DNA of 64,000 nt from an uncultured Vampirovibrio sp. GTDB taxonomy: Bacteria > Cyanobacteriota > Vampirovibrionia > Gastranaerophilales > Gastranaerophilaceae. The position numbers and the translations under genes were made by a program. Shown here in pieces: positions 45,146 through 54,657 of this stretch (within the stretch, counting starts at the first letter, position 1; the number at the start of each line of letters is the position of its first letter). The notes beneath the pieces are model-generated. The model did no database searches. It saw only the letters and a list, made by a program, of their open reading frames with translations, and had not been told where the DNA came from. Where the stretch lies: assembly GCA_910583875.1 (NCBI GenBank), contig CAJTXT010000001.1, positions 558,001-622,000 of the forward strand, written 5' to 3'.

Positions 45146-46648
45146 ATGCAAGAGAATAATACGAACACAAAAGAATCAACTTCTTCTATTGACGTTATAA
45201 GACAAGGAAGAATTGATAAAGCTCAAAATTTAAGAGAACAAGGAATAAATCCGTATCCTTACAAATTTGAAAAATCAGCATCAGCAAAAGAGCTTCAAGA
45301 TAAGTATAAAGACCTTGCAGACGGCGAAGAAACAACAGACAGATACAAAGTTGCAGGCCGTGTAATGGCTATCAGAAATTCAGGCATGTTTATTGACTTG
45401 ATGGATGATACAGGAAAAATTCAAATATTTTCACATAAACAAAATATTGACCCTGAAAAAATCAAACTTTTAAAAATGGTTGATATCGGTGATATTGTAG
45501 GTTTTGAAGGTGATATAAGAAGAACTCCCAGAGGCGAATTAAGTATTAAAGCAATTGGTTTTGAAATCCTAACTAAATCATTAAAACCATTACCTGAAAA
45601 ATTCCATGGTTTAACAGATGTTGAAACAAAATACAGACAAAGATATATTGATTTAATTATTAACGAAGAAACAAGAGAAACATTCAAAAAAAGAAGTTTA
45701 ATAATACAAAAAATAAGAGAATTTCTTGCTCAAAGAGGATATCTTGAAGTTGATACTCCAATTCTTCAAACAGTAGCTTCAGGCGCTAATGCAAGACCAT
45801 TTACAACTCACCATAATGCATTAGATATGGACATGACCATGAGAATTGCTCTTGAACTATATTTAAAACGTTTAATAGTCGGTGGTGTTTCTGAAAGAGT
45901 ATATGAAATAGGTAAATGTTTCAGAAATGAAGGTATTGATACACGTCATAACCCTGAATTTACTATGATTGAGTTATATCAAGCATACGCTGATTATAAT
46001 GATATGATGGAATTAACCGAAAATATGGTTGCTTATGTAGCTCAAGAAGTTTTAGGTACAACAAAAATTCAATATGGTGAAAACGAAATTGACTTAACAC
46101 CGCCATGGGACAGAAAAACAATGATTGGTGCAATCCAAGAATATACAGGCGCAGATTTTATGACCTGTAATAATCTTGAAGAAGCTGTGAAACTTGCTTC
46201 AACAATTGGTGTACATATAGAAGAATGTGACTCTTGGGGAAAAGTAATTGATACAGTATTTGAAGAAAAAGTTGAACCAAGTTTAATTCAACCTGTACAT
46301 ATTATTGATTATCCATTAGAAATATCTCCGTTAGCAAAAGTTCACAGAAATAATCCGCGTTTAACAGAGCGTTTTGAAACAAGAGTAAATGGTTGGGAAA
46401 TTGCAAATGCATTTTCTGAATTAACAGATCCGATTGACCAGCGTCAGAGATTTGAAAACCAAGCTCTTGCAAAAGCAAACGGCGACGAAGAAGCAATGGA
46501 AATAGATGAAGACTTCATTGAAGCTTTAGAATACGGTATGCCACCTACTGGCGGTATGGGCATGGGTATTGACCGTTTAGTAATGCTATTAACAAATTCA
46601 TCAACTATTCGTGATGTAATTGCCTTTCCAACGATGAAAAATAAATAA
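45146..46648 (+). CDS. lysS: Lysyl-tRNA synthetase, class II
   Basis: A 500-residue class IIb synthetase. The OB domain (VAGRVMAIRNSGMFIDLMDDTGKIQIF) precedes the catalytic domain with motif 1 region FLAQRGYLEVDTPIL, motif 2 FRNEGIDTRHNPEFTMIELYQAY and motif 3 GMGMGIDRLVMLLTNSSTIRDVIAFP. The ribosome binding site is TTGGAGG. A single gene. Confidence 0.98.
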   Translation: MQENNTNTKESTSSIDVIRQGRIDKAQNLREQGINPYPYKFEKSASAKELQDKYKDLADGEETTDRYKVAGRVMAIRNSGMFIDLMDDTGKIQIFSHKQNIDPEKIKLLKMVDIGDIVGFEGDIRRTPRGELSIKAIGFEILTKSLKPLPEKFHGLTDVETKYRQRYIDLIINEETRETFKKRSLIIQKIREFLAQRGYLEVDTPILQTVASGANARPFTTHHNALDMDMTMRIALELYLKRLIVGGVSERVYEIGKCFRNEGIDTRHNPEFTMIELYQAYADYNDMMELTENMVAYVAQEVLGTTKIQYGENEIDLTPPWDRKTMIGAIQEYTGADFMTCNNLEEAVKLASTIGVHIEECDSWGKVIDTVFEEKVEPSLIQPVHIIDYPLEISPLAKVHRNNPRLTERFETRVNGWEIANAFSELTDPIDQRQRFENQALAKANGDEEAMEIDEDFIEALEYGMPPTGGMGMGIDRLVMLLTNSSTIRDVIAFPTMKNK

Positions 46649-46687
46649 AACATCGCTACAATTTAGTCCTGTATTGAAACTTAGGGC

Positions 46688-46715
46688 TTGACAACTTCTA
46701 AAAAACAGATACAAT
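46688..46715 (+). promoter_or_regulatory. Promoter of the HU gene
   Basis: TTGACA (46688-46693), a 16-base spacer and TACAAT (46710-46715). The gene follows at 46751 behind AAAGGGG. Confidence 0.78.
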
Positions 46716-46750
46716 AGAGATGTTATATTTAATGGAAAGGGGTTTATACC

Positions 46751-47044
46751 ATGAATAAAGAAGAATTAGTACAAGAAATTTCAAAAAAAGCAAAAGTTAC
46801 TCAAAAAGAAGCTGCTGAAGTTTTAAATGCTATTATGTCAACAATCGAAAAAACAGTTGCTAAAGGTAAAAAAGTTACTTTAGTTGGTTTTGGTACTTTT
46901 GAAGCTAGAAAAAGAGCTGCAAGAACAGGCCGTAACCCTCAAACTGGCGCAGCTATTAAAATCGCTGCTAAAACAGCTCCTGTATTTACAGCTGGTAAAA
47001 AATTCAAAGATGTTGTTGACGGTAAAGTAGCTGCTAAAAAATAG
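46751..47044 (+). CDS. HU-family DNA-binding protein
   Basis: A 97-residue nucleoid protein. MNKEELVQEISKKAKVTQKEA, TLVGFGTFEARKRAARTGRNPQTG and IAAKTAPVFTAGKKFKDVV are the standard HU blocks, including the flexible arm with the intercalating Pro in RNPQTG. It binds and bends DNA as a dimer. Own promoter and strong terminator, so it is monocistronic. Confidence 0.97.
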   Translation: MNKEELVQEISKKAKVTQKEAAEVLNAIMSTIEKTVAKGKKVTLVGFGTFEARKRAARTGRNPQTGAAIKIAAKTAPVFTAGKKFKDVVDGKVAAKK

Positions 47045-47058
47045 TAGATTACAAATAT

Positions 47059-47092
47059 AAAAAGAAGGAGAAGGTTTCTTCTCCTTCTTTTT
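47059..47092 (+). terminator. Terminator of the HU gene
   Basis: A 15-bp perfect stem (47059-47073 with 47078-47092) with loop GTTT. The second arm ends in a T-run. Confidence 0.9.
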
Positions 47093-47096
47093 TGTT

Positions 47097-47102
47097 TATA
47101 AT
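47097..47102 (+). promoter_or_regulatory. -10 box implying a leaderless mutS2 transcript
   Basis: TATAAT ends seven bases before the ATG at 47110 and directly follows the HU terminator. No ribosome binding site is present. The -35 is weak. Confidence 0.45.
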
Positions 47103-47109
47103 TATTAAT

Positions 47110-49479
47110 ATGAATAATAAATCTGCTGAAATATTAGAATTTAATAAAGTACTTACTTATTTAAGCGAACACGCAATAAGTAGACTTGGAATGCAAAGAT
47201 GTTTAAATACTTCTATTTTTGAAAATGTTAATACTATTAAACATGAACTTATATTAACATCACAAGCAAGAAAAATTATTAATGACGCTATCAATGTTCC
47301 CTTAGAAAATATTTACGATATCGAAAAAAGTTTAACAGATGCAAAAAAGAAACTCCGTTTAAACGAAGAAGAAATTGTTGATATCGCAAGAACTTTAAGA
47401 ACGTCTCGTTTAATGAGAAATTTTCTTGATAGCATTTCAAAAGATTATTTTGAATTATCAGAAATGAAAAACACTCTTTATGCAAATAAAGAACTTGAAG
47501 ATAAAATTTTTAATACGTTCACACCATCTTTTACAGTTAAAGAAGATGCAACAGCAGAGCTTAAAAGACTGTATCAAACATTAAGAGATACAACAGCAAA
47601 TGTCAGAACCTGCGTTTCATCTTTACTTCAAAATTCAGATTTTACATCTAACCTTCAAGATACAATTTATACACAGCGTGACGGCAGAACTGTTTTTCAA
47701 GTAAAAGCCGAATGTAAAAACAAGGTTTCAGGTATTGTTCATGATGTTTCGCAAAGCAATCAAACATTTTTTATTGAGCCTGAAATTTTAGTCGGATTAA
47801 ATAATAAAATCAGGGAAACAGAAGCACAAATTCATATTGAAATAGAGAAAATATTGAAAATTCTTTCAAATGAAATAGGTACATATTTTGATGAAATAAA
47901 AACCTCTAATCTCCAACTAATAGAACTTGATTTTACTTTTGCAAAAGCTAAATATTCAGCAGCTTTCGACGGTGTAGCAGCAAAGATTTCAGATGAAAAA
48001 GTCATTAATCTTAAAATGATGAAAAACCCTGTTTTAATAAAATCTAAAAAAGAAATTGTTGATAATGATTTTTATATAAACTCAGAAAAAAACTGTATGA
48101 TAATTACAGGCTCTAACACAGGCGGTAAGACGGTTGTATTAAAAACCGCAGGACTTTGTACGTTAATGACCAAAGCAGGGCTTCACATACCTTGCTATGA
48201 GGCAGAAATTTATCCGTTTAAAAAAGTTTATGCTGATATTGGAGATGAACAAAGTATCGTTCAAAATCTTTCAACTTTTTCATCTCATATGACAAACATT
48301 GTAAATATAATAAATCATGCGGATTATGATACTTTAATATTGCTTGATGAAATTGCAGCAGGCACTGACCCAAAAGAAGGAGCCTCACTTGCTCAATCTA
48401 TACTCGAATATTTACAAAAACGCGGGGCTTTTATAATAACTACAACACACTACGGTGAATTAAAATCTCTCGCATACTTAAAACAAGGTTTTGTTAATGC
48501 CTCAGTTGAGTTTAATATTAATACGCTGCAGCCTACATACAAATTGTTAATAGGTATTCCAGGGGCAAGCAACGCTATTGCAATAGGTAAAAACTTAGGG
48601 CTTAAAGAGGAAATTATAAATAATGCACGTGATACTTATTTCAATCAAAAAGATAATACGGCAAAAGTTTTAGAAGAACTTCAAAAAACACAGCAGGAAC
48701 TTTCAGACTCTAAACGCGTAATTGAAGAAAAAGAAGAAAATGTTAAACGACTTGAACAAAGTCTAAACGATAAACTTAATGAAATAAAAAAAGATAAAAA
48801 GAAAAATATTCATATTTATAAGAAGAAATATGAAACTTCACTTGATGAAGCACGTGAAGAAATAAAAGATATTCTAAAAGAAATGCGTGAAGAAAAATCT
48901 GAAAAAATTGCACGCAGAAGTTTTAACAGACTTGCAAATATTGAAACTGCTATGCGTAAGGGCTTTAACAAAGATGAAGATGAAATTGCAGAAAAATATA
49001 CTCCGATAAATTGGGAAACTGCAAAAGTCGGTGATAAAGTTATGATTATGGATTTAAACCAAGAAGTTACAATCTTATCATTACCGGATAAAAATAAAAA
49101 TGTTCAAATCCAAATGGGATTAATGAAAACTAAAATTAAGCAAAATAAGCTTGCTGTTTTAAATAAAAATTTAATAAAACGAGAAGCTAAAGCAAAAGGA
49201 GTTTATAAAAAAGATTTTTCTATAGAACGTCGTACAATTTCTCAAACATTAGATTTACGCGGTTTCAGATGTGAAGAAGCACTTGATGAAATAGAAGCAT
49301 ATTTAGATAAAGCAAGCTTAGTAAATTTAAGCCCTGTATATATAATTCACGGACATGGTACAGGCGCTTTAAAACAAATGATACGAGACTATTTGAATAC
49401 CTCACCTTATGTAGCTAAATATAGAGCCGGAGAAAGCGCCGAAGGCGGCGATGGCGTCAGCGTTGTTGATATAAATTAA
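47110..49479 (+). CDS. mutS2: MutS2 family ATPase/endonuclease
   Basis: A 789-residue protein. The MutS core ATPase has Walker A ITGSNTGGKTVVLKTAGL and Walker B LILLDEIAAGTDPKEGASLA. A long coiled coil (about residues 520-620) and a KOW-like segment follow, and the C-terminal Smr nuclease domain has LDLRGFRCEEALDEIEAYLD and IIHGHGTGALKQMIRDYL. MutS2 acts on recombination intermediates and, in Bacillus, in ribosome rescue of collisions; it lacks the mismatch-binding domain. The ATG at 47110 fits the family N-terminus; upstream in-frame codons run into the HU terminator. Confidence 0.95.
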   Translation: MNNKSAEILEFNKVLTYLSEHAISRLGMQRCLNTSIFENVNTIKHELILTSQARKIINDAINVPLENIYDIEKSLTDAKKKLRLNEEEIVDIARTLRTSRLMRNFLDSISKDYFELSEMKNTLYANKELEDKIFNTFTPSFTVKEDATAELKRLYQTLRDTTANVRTCVSSLLQNSDFTSNLQDTIYTQRDGRTVFQVKAECKNKVSGIVHDVSQSNQTFFIEPEILVGLNNKIRETEAQIHIEIEKILKILSNEIGTYFDEIKTSNLQLIELDFTFAKAKYSAAFDGVAAKISDEKVINLKMMKNPVLIKSKKEIVDNDFYINSEKNCMIITGSNTGGKTVVLKTAGLCTLMTKAGLHIPCYEAEIYPFKKVYADIGDEQSIVQNLSTFSSHMTNIVNIINHADYDTLILLDEIAAGTDPKEGASLAQSILEYLQKRGAFIITTTHYGELKSLAYLKQGFVNASVEFNINTLQPTYKLLIGIPGASNAIAIGKNLGLKEEIINNARDTYFNQKDNTAKVLEELQKTQQELSDSKRVIEEKEENVKRLEQSLNDKLNEIKKDKKKNIHIYKKKYETSLDEAREEIKDILKEMREEKSEKIARRSFNRLANIETAMRKGFNKDEDEIAEKYTPINWETAKVGDKVMIMDLNQEVTILSLPDKNKNVQIQMGLMKTKIKQNKLAVLNKNLIKREAKAKGVYKKDFSIERRTISQTLDLRGFRCEEALDEIEAYLDKASLVNLSPVYIIHGHGTGALKQMIRDYLNTSPYVAKYRAGESAEGGDGVSVVDIN

Positions 49480-49517
49480 AGAATTTATTGATATTATAAC
49501 AAAATTATATGTTAAAG

Positions 49518-49669
49518 TGTCATGCTGAACTTGTTTCAGCATCTTACCAACTTAAAATTTTACTTTTATACTACAAAACTAAAATTTAAATATAAAAATA
49601 TAATATATTATAAAAATAATAAATTTAACTAGTAAACTGGTAAGATGCTGAAACAAGTTCAGCATGACA
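49518..49669. repeat. Inverted pair of ATGCTGAA-type palindromes
   Basis: Units at 49518-49548 and 49639-49668 in opposite orientation, in the convergent gap between mutS2 and the hydrogenase gene. An unusual long hairpin follows directly at 49677. Confidence 0.9.
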
Positions 49670-49676
49670 TAAAGAT

Positions 49677-49850
49677 AAATAGAAATAAAAAAGGATAGAA
49701 TTTTCATTTTTCGCTCTGTGATTTTTAGATACCTAAAATCATACAAAGTGAATACGCACAGCTTGCGAGCAGTAATGAGCCTGTATCCGACAGCTTTATG
49801 CTTAGGTATGGGCTTCAAAATAAAAATTCTATCCTTTTTTATTTCTATTT
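49677..49850. repeat. Long-stem hairpin with enlarged core
   Basis: A 34-bp stem with a single mismatch (49677-49710 with 49817-49850) encloses a 106-base core (49711-49816). The core begins and ends like the 40-base cores elsewhere (TCGCTCTGTGATTT at one end, GGGCTTC at the other). It carries about 66 extra bases, including a GC-richer part (about 49755-49795) and ATACCTAA/TTAGGTAT complementary segments. It ends 12 bases from the hydrogenase stop codon. Confidence 0.82.
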
Positions 49851-49861
49851 ATGCTAATTCT

Positions 49862-51304
49862 TTATTTTATATCTTCGCTTTTTTCTAATAAGGTTTGTAA
49901 TGCTTTTTTAGCAACTCTCTGCTGCTCAATTGTTGCATTACCGCCAATACAACCGCCTTCGCAGCACATAACTTCAATTATATTACCTTCTGCGCAGGCT
50001 TCATCTTTTGCATATTTTTTAAGCTGCTTGATTGTATCTTTATTCAAACAATTAATTATACAAGGTTTAATTTCTGTTTTTTCTGAAACTACAGACTCAA
50101 CCGCATTTGCAACTCCACCAATTACACCAAAATTTCTACCTTGCTTTGAACTTTCTTTATCAAACGGAGTTTCCTCACATTCTTCAACTTTAATTTTTCT
50201 TCCTTCTAATAAAGCACTCAATTCAGTATAGTTCATAAGAAAATCAACTTTTTCATTGTCAAAAACTTCTTTTCTCTTTGCAACACAAGGGCTTATGAAT
50301 ACTAATTTAGCGTTCGGATGTTTTTCTTTAACAATCTCAGCTGTATAGTACATAGGTGTTTTAGTATCAGAAGCAAATTTATTAATTTCAGTTAAATGTT
50401 TCTTTCTTAACTCATTATAACCAGCGCAGCAAGAAGTTGTCATAAATGGTGCACCATTTTCCATTCTTTCTTCAAATTCTTTTGCTTCATTTAAAGTTGT
50501 AACATCAGCACCTTGCGCAACTTCATATACATCAGCAAATCCTGCTTTTATCATTGCTGTTTTTAATTGATAAATATTACCTTTAAATTGACCCATAATT
50601 GAAGGTGCAATCATAGCAACAACTTCATTTCCTGCTTTTATATTTTTCAAAATATCAATTAATTGGCTTTTTTCATTAATAGCCCCAAACGGACATCTTT
50701 TAACGCATCTTCCGCAAGAAATACATTTTTCGTGATCTATTTTTGCATGCCCGTTTTCATCTTTTTCAATTGCTCCAACAGGACACGCGTCTTCGCAAGG
50801 AACAGCAATTTTAACGATTGCATTATATGAGCAGGCTGCCATACACATTTTGCAATTTTTACATTTAGAACTATCTATTTGAGACTTTCCATTAACAATG
50901 CTTACAGCGCCAAACTTACAAGCATTAACACAAGAACGTGCAACACAGCCTTGGCATAAATTTGTAACATACATTCTATTTGGAACACAGCCTTTGCACG
51001 CAGCCCCTATTACTGTTAAAACTTTATCATCAAAACTTTCACGTTTCAAAGCTTCTCCTGCATATTTAGATAACAAAGTTTCTTCATTATCATCTTCAAT
51101 TGCAAAACCTAAATCTGCTATAACTCTATCTCTTAAAATAGCTCTTTCTTTATAAATACAGCATCTAAAAGGTACATCTGAGCCTTTTGGACGCATATCA
51201 TATGGTATTAACCTTGCTTTTTCTTCAAAATTATCTGAAAAGAAAGCTTCTACTAATCTTACTAAAACTTCTTGTTTTAGTGCTAATGTCCCGCTGTTAT
51301 CCAT
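49862..51304 (-). CDS. Monomeric [FeFe]-hydrogenase-like protein
   Basis: A 480-residue iron-sulfur protein. The N-terminal half holds several [4Fe-4S] motifs (CKGC, CQGCVARSCVNAC, CKNCKMCMAAC, CISCGRCVKRCP). The C-terminal half has the H-cluster blocks in order: TTSCCAGY (usual TSCCPxW), ISPCVAKRKE (usual PCxxKxxE) and EVMCCEGGCIGGN. All cluster Cys are kept, but Pro and Trp of the first block are changed, as seen in non-canonical groups. It may evolve or consume hydrogen with ferredoxin, or sense it. HydEFG maturases are not in the window. Transcribed alone, divergent from the alcohol dehydrogenase; the extended -10 TGTTATAAT lies at 51340-51348. Confidence 0.82.
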   Translation of the reverse strand: MDNSGTLALKQEVLVRLVEAFFSDNFEEKARLIPYDMRPKGSDVPFRCCIYKERAILRDRVIADLGFAIEDDNEETLLSKYAGEALKRESFDDKVLTVIGAACKGCVPNRMYVTNLCQGCVARSCVNACKFGAVSIVNGKSQIDSSKCKNCKMCMAACSYNAIVKIAVPCEDACPVGAIEKDENGHAKIDHEKCISCGRCVKRCPFGAINEKSQLIDILKNIKAGNEVVAMIAPSIMGQFKGNIYQLKTAMIKAGFADVYEVAQGADVTTLNEAKEFEERMENGAPFMTTSCCAGYNELRKKHLTEINKFASDTKTPMYYTAEIVKEKHPNAKLVFISPCVAKRKEVFDNEKVDFLMNYTELSALLEGRKIKVEECEETPFDKESSKQGRNFGVIGGVANAVESVVSEKTEIKPCIINCLNKDTIKQLKKYAKDEACAEGNIIEVMCCEGGCIGGNATIEQQRVAKKALQTLLEKSEDIK

Positions 51305-51423
51305 TATTTAATTCCTTTTGACTTATGTATTTTGTCAAAATTATAACATAAAGAGTTATGTTTAACTCTATTAAAAAAGCAAAAAATATTGTATAATCAG
51401 TTGACAAAAGAAAGGAGATTTTT

Positions 51424-52638
51424 ATGTGGAAAAGTGATGTTGACATTAATCAAGTTGTTGAATTACGAGTAAAACCTAACGTTTACTTTGGTTTCGGAGC
51501 AATAAATAAAATGGAAGATATTGCTAAAGATATGAAATCAAAAGGAATTGATAAAATTTTAGTAGTTTCAGGCAGAAACGCTTATAAAAGTTCAGGTGCT
51601 TGGGATGTTATTGAAAAAGCATTGAAAAATAACGGTATTGAATATACAAATTATGCAGAAGTAACTCCAAACCCTACAGCAGACGCTGTTGACGCAGCCG
51701 CAAAACAAGGTAAAGATTTTGGTGCTAAAGCTGTTATGGGTATTGGCGGAGGTTCTCCTATTGACGCTGCTAAGTCTGTAGCTATCATGCTTGCTAATGA
51801 AGGTGTAACTGCAAGAGATATTTATGAATTCAAATTTACTCCGGAAAAAGCAGTACCTATTGTTGCAGTTAATTTAACTCATGGAACAGGTACAGAAACA
51901 AACAGATTTGCTGTTGTTACTATTCCTGAAACACAATATAAACCTGCAATTGCATACGATTGTATTTATCCTTCATATTCAATTGATGACCCTGCTTTAA
52001 TGATGAATTTATCACCGGAACAAACAATTTATGTTTCAATTGACGCAGTTAATCACTCTGTAGAAGCTGCAACATCAAAAGTTGCATCTCCTTTATCAAT
52101 TTCAACAGCAAAAGAATGTATTGAACTTGTTGCCAAATATTTACCGATTATAAATAAAGACCCAAATAACAAAGAAGCAAGATATTTCTTACTTTATGCT
52201 TCAATACTTGGCGGTGTAAGTTTTGATAATGGTTTATTGCACTTTACTCATGCATTAGAACATCCTTTAAGCGGTGTTAAACCAAAACTTTCTCATGGTT
52301 TAGGTTTAGCAATGATTTTACCTGCTGTTATCAAATATATTTATGCTGCAAAAGCAAAAACTCTTGCAACATTATTCCATAGCGTTGTTCCCGAATTAAA
52401 AGGTACACCTGATGAAGCTGAATATGCTGCAAAGAAAATTGAAGAATGGCTATTTAGCGTCGGCATTACTAAAAAATTAAAAGATGAAGGTTTTAGTGAA
52501 GCTGATATTGATAAATTAGTAGATTTAACTTTTGAAACTCCATCTTTATCAGGATTAATTTCAATTGCACCTGTTGAAGGAAGTAAAGAAGTTGTTAAGG
52601 CTATATTTACAGAGTCTTTAAACGCTTATAATAAATAG
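51424..52638 (+). CDS. Iron-containing alcohol dehydrogenase
   Basis: A 404-residue group III dehydrogenase. The NAD-binding GIGGGSPIDAAKSVAI, the THGTGTETNRFAVVTIPE segment and the metal-binding His residues (VNHSVEAATS, FTHALEHPLSGVKPKLSHGLGLA) are visible. It reduces aldehydes to alcohols with NAD(P)H, in fermentation. It lacks the aldehyde dehydrogenase half of AdhE. The ribosome binding site is AAAGGAG. Its proximity to the divergent hydrogenase suggests both serve redox balance in fermentation. The long hairpin element begins at the base after its stop codon. Confidence 0.92.
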   Translation: MWKSDVDINQVVELRVKPNVYFGFGAINKMEDIAKDMKSKGIDKILVVSGRNAYKSSGAWDVIEKALKNNGIEYTNYAEVTPNPTADAVDAAAKQGKDFGAKAVMGIGGGSPIDAAKSVAIMLANEGVTARDIYEFKFTPEKAVPIVAVNLTHGTGTETNRFAVVTIPETQYKPAIAYDCIYPSYSIDDPALMMNLSPEQTIYVSIDAVNHSVEAATSKVASPLSISTAKECIELVAKYLPIINKDPNNKEARYFLLYASILGGVSFDNGLLHFTHALEHPLSGVKPKLSHGLGLAMILPAVIKYIYAAKAKTLATLFHSVVPELKGTPDEAEYAAKKIEEWLFSVGITKKLKDEGFSEADIDKLVDLTFETPSLSGLISIAPVEGSKEVVKAIFTESLNAYNK

Positions 52639-52754
52639 AAAAATAAAACAATAAAAAGATATAGGATTTTCATTTTTCGTCCTGTGATTTCGCGATACCT
52701 AAAATCAATGGACTTCAAAATGAAAATCCTATATCTTTTTATTGTTTTATTTTT
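52639..52754. repeat. Long-stem hairpin with conserved core, bidirectional
   Basis: A perfect 38-bp stem (52639-52676 with 52717-52754) around the 40-base core (52677-52716). It fills the space between the convergent stops of the alcohol dehydrogenase and typA exactly, overlapping the typA stop by two bases. Core positions 11 and 29 are A and T here and T and A elsewhere, a compensatory change. Confidence 0.92.
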
Positions 52755-54546
52755 AGTTAAATCTTACTCTTGTTAAATCCGCTTTACGAATTCTGACATT
52801 TTCAGGTGTAATTTCTAATAATTCATCATCGCCAATGTATTCCATGCAATCTTCAAGTGACATTTTTCTTGCAGCTTGTAGTGTAACCATAACATCAGCT
52901 GTTGCACTTCTCATATTTGTAAGCTTTTTAGTTTTACAAACATTAATTTCTATATCTTGAGGTCTGTTATGTTCACCAACAACCATTCCTCTGTATACTT
53001 TTGTTTTTGGAGTTAAGAAAAATACTCCTCTGTCTTCAAATTGAGCTAATGCATAAGGAATAGCCTCACCTTGTTCATGTGAAACTAATGAACCGTTTCT
53101 TTGTTTAGAAATATCACCGGCATAAGGTTTGTAAGAATCAAAAGTATGATTCATAATACCTTCGCCACGTGTCATTCTTATAAATTCACCTCTAAAACCA
53201 ATCAAACCTCTTGCAGGAATTGAGAAGTTTAACATTGTTCTGCCTTTAGCATTTTGCATGTGAACCATTTCACCTTTACGGTTTGAAAGTTTTTCAATAC
53301 AAGCACCGGCGCAATTTTCAGGAACATCAACAAGCAAATTTTCATAAGGTTCCATTAAAACACCGTCAATATGTTTTGTAATAACTTCAGGTTTAGAAAC
53401 TTGGAATTCATAACCTTCTCTTCTCATAGTTTCAATTAAAATACTTAAGTGAAGCTCACCTCTTCCTGAAACTCTAAAGCTTTCAGTTGAATCTGTATCT
53501 TCAACACGTAAGCTTACATTTTTTTCTAATTCATCATAAAGTCTTTTTCTAACTTGTCTTGAAGTTACAAATTTACCTTCTTGACCTGCAAACGGACTGT
53601 CATTAACAGAGAAAATCATTTGCAATGTAGGTTCATCAACTTTAATTAATGGCAATGCTTCTGTACAATCAGGAGCTGTTATTGTTTCACCGATATGAAT
53701 ATCTTCAAAACCTGTTATGGCAACAATGTCACCTGCAACAGCTTCTTGAGTTTCAACTCTTCCAAGGTCTTCAAATACGTATAATTTTACAATTTTACCT
53801 TTTTGAATGCTTCCGTCTGCTTTTATTAAATTAACTTGCTGTTGTGATTTAATTACACCGTTTTGAACTCTGCCTATAGCAATTCTGCCTACATAATCGT
53901 TATAATCTAAAGTAGTTGCTTGGAATTGAAGAGTTTTATTTTTATCACCGGTCGGGTGTTTAATATTTTCTAAAATACAATCTAACAATGGTTCAAGAGT
54001 TTTTGAATCGTCTTCCATATTTTTCTTTGCAATACCTGTTAAACCGTTTGCATATACATAAGGGAAGTCGATTAATTCTTCGTTATCTGTTAATTCTGTA
54101 AATAAATCAAATACTTTATCAACAGCGCCATCAGGGTCAGCACCTTGTTTATCAATTTTATTAATTACAACAATGATTTTAATACCTAATTCTAAAGCTT
54201 TAGATAAAACAAATCTTGTTTGAGGCATAGGTCCTTCTTGAGCGTCAACAATTAATAAAGCACCGTCAACCATACCTAAAACACGTTCAACTTCACCGCC
54301 GAAATCTGCGTGTCCGGGAGTATCTACAATATTAATTTTGTATCCTTTATAGTTTACAGATACGTTTTTAGAAAGAATTGTAATTCCTCTTTCTCTTTCC
54401 AAGTCGTTAGAGTCTAAAACTCTTTCTTGTACTTGTTGATTTTCTCTAAATACGCCTGTTTGTTTTAAAATGCTATCAACAAGCGTTGTTTTACCGTGGT
54501 CAACGTGAGCTATAATTGCCACGTTTCTTATTTTCGTGTTATCCAT
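52753..54546 (-). CDS. typA: Ribosome-associated GTPase TypA/BipA
   Basis: A 597-residue translational GTPase. AHVDHGKTTLVDSILKQTG (G1), RERGITILSKNVS (G2), DTPGHADFGGEVER (G3), NKIDKQGADP (G4) and the C-terminal domain specific to BipA (NGSLVSHEQGEAIPYALAQFEDRG, EHNRPQDIEINVCKTKKLTNMRSA) are present. It takes part in ribosome assembly and stress adaptation. A single gene. Confidence 0.98.
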   Translation of the reverse strand: MDNTKIRNVAIIAHVDHGKTTLVDSILKQTGVFRENQQVQERVLDSNDLERERGITILSKNVSVNYKGYKINIVDTPGHADFGGEVERVLGMVDGALLIVDAQEGPMPQTRFVLSKALELGIKIIVVINKIDKQGADPDGAVDKVFDLFTELTDNEELIDFPYVYANGLTGIAKKNMEDDSKTLEPLLDCILENIKHPTGDKNKTLQFQATTLDYNDYVGRIAIGRVQNGVIKSQQQVNLIKADGSIQKGKIVKLYVFEDLGRVETQEAVAGDIVAITGFEDIHIGETITAPDCTEALPLIKVDEPTLQMIFSVNDSPFAGQEGKFVTSRQVRKRLYDELEKNVSLRVEDTDSTESFRVSGRGELHLSILIETMRREGYEFQVSKPEVITKHIDGVLMEPYENLLVDVPENCAGACIEKLSNRKGEMVHMQNAKGRTMLNFSIPARGLIGFRGEFIRMTRGEGIMNHTFDSYKPYAGDISKQRNGSLVSHEQGEAIPYALAQFEDRGVFFLTPKTKVYRGMVVGEHNRPQDIEINVCKTKKLTNMRSATADVMVTLQAARKMSLEDCMEYIGDDELLEITPENVRIRKADLTRVRFN

Positions 54547-54657
54547 TATTAATGTTTCCTAATCTTCGTGTAAATTATACCAATATTGTATTATAAACAT
54601 TATGAATAAAACACATAAAAATATTTTTTGCGTATTATAATATTCTATTTTTAGATT

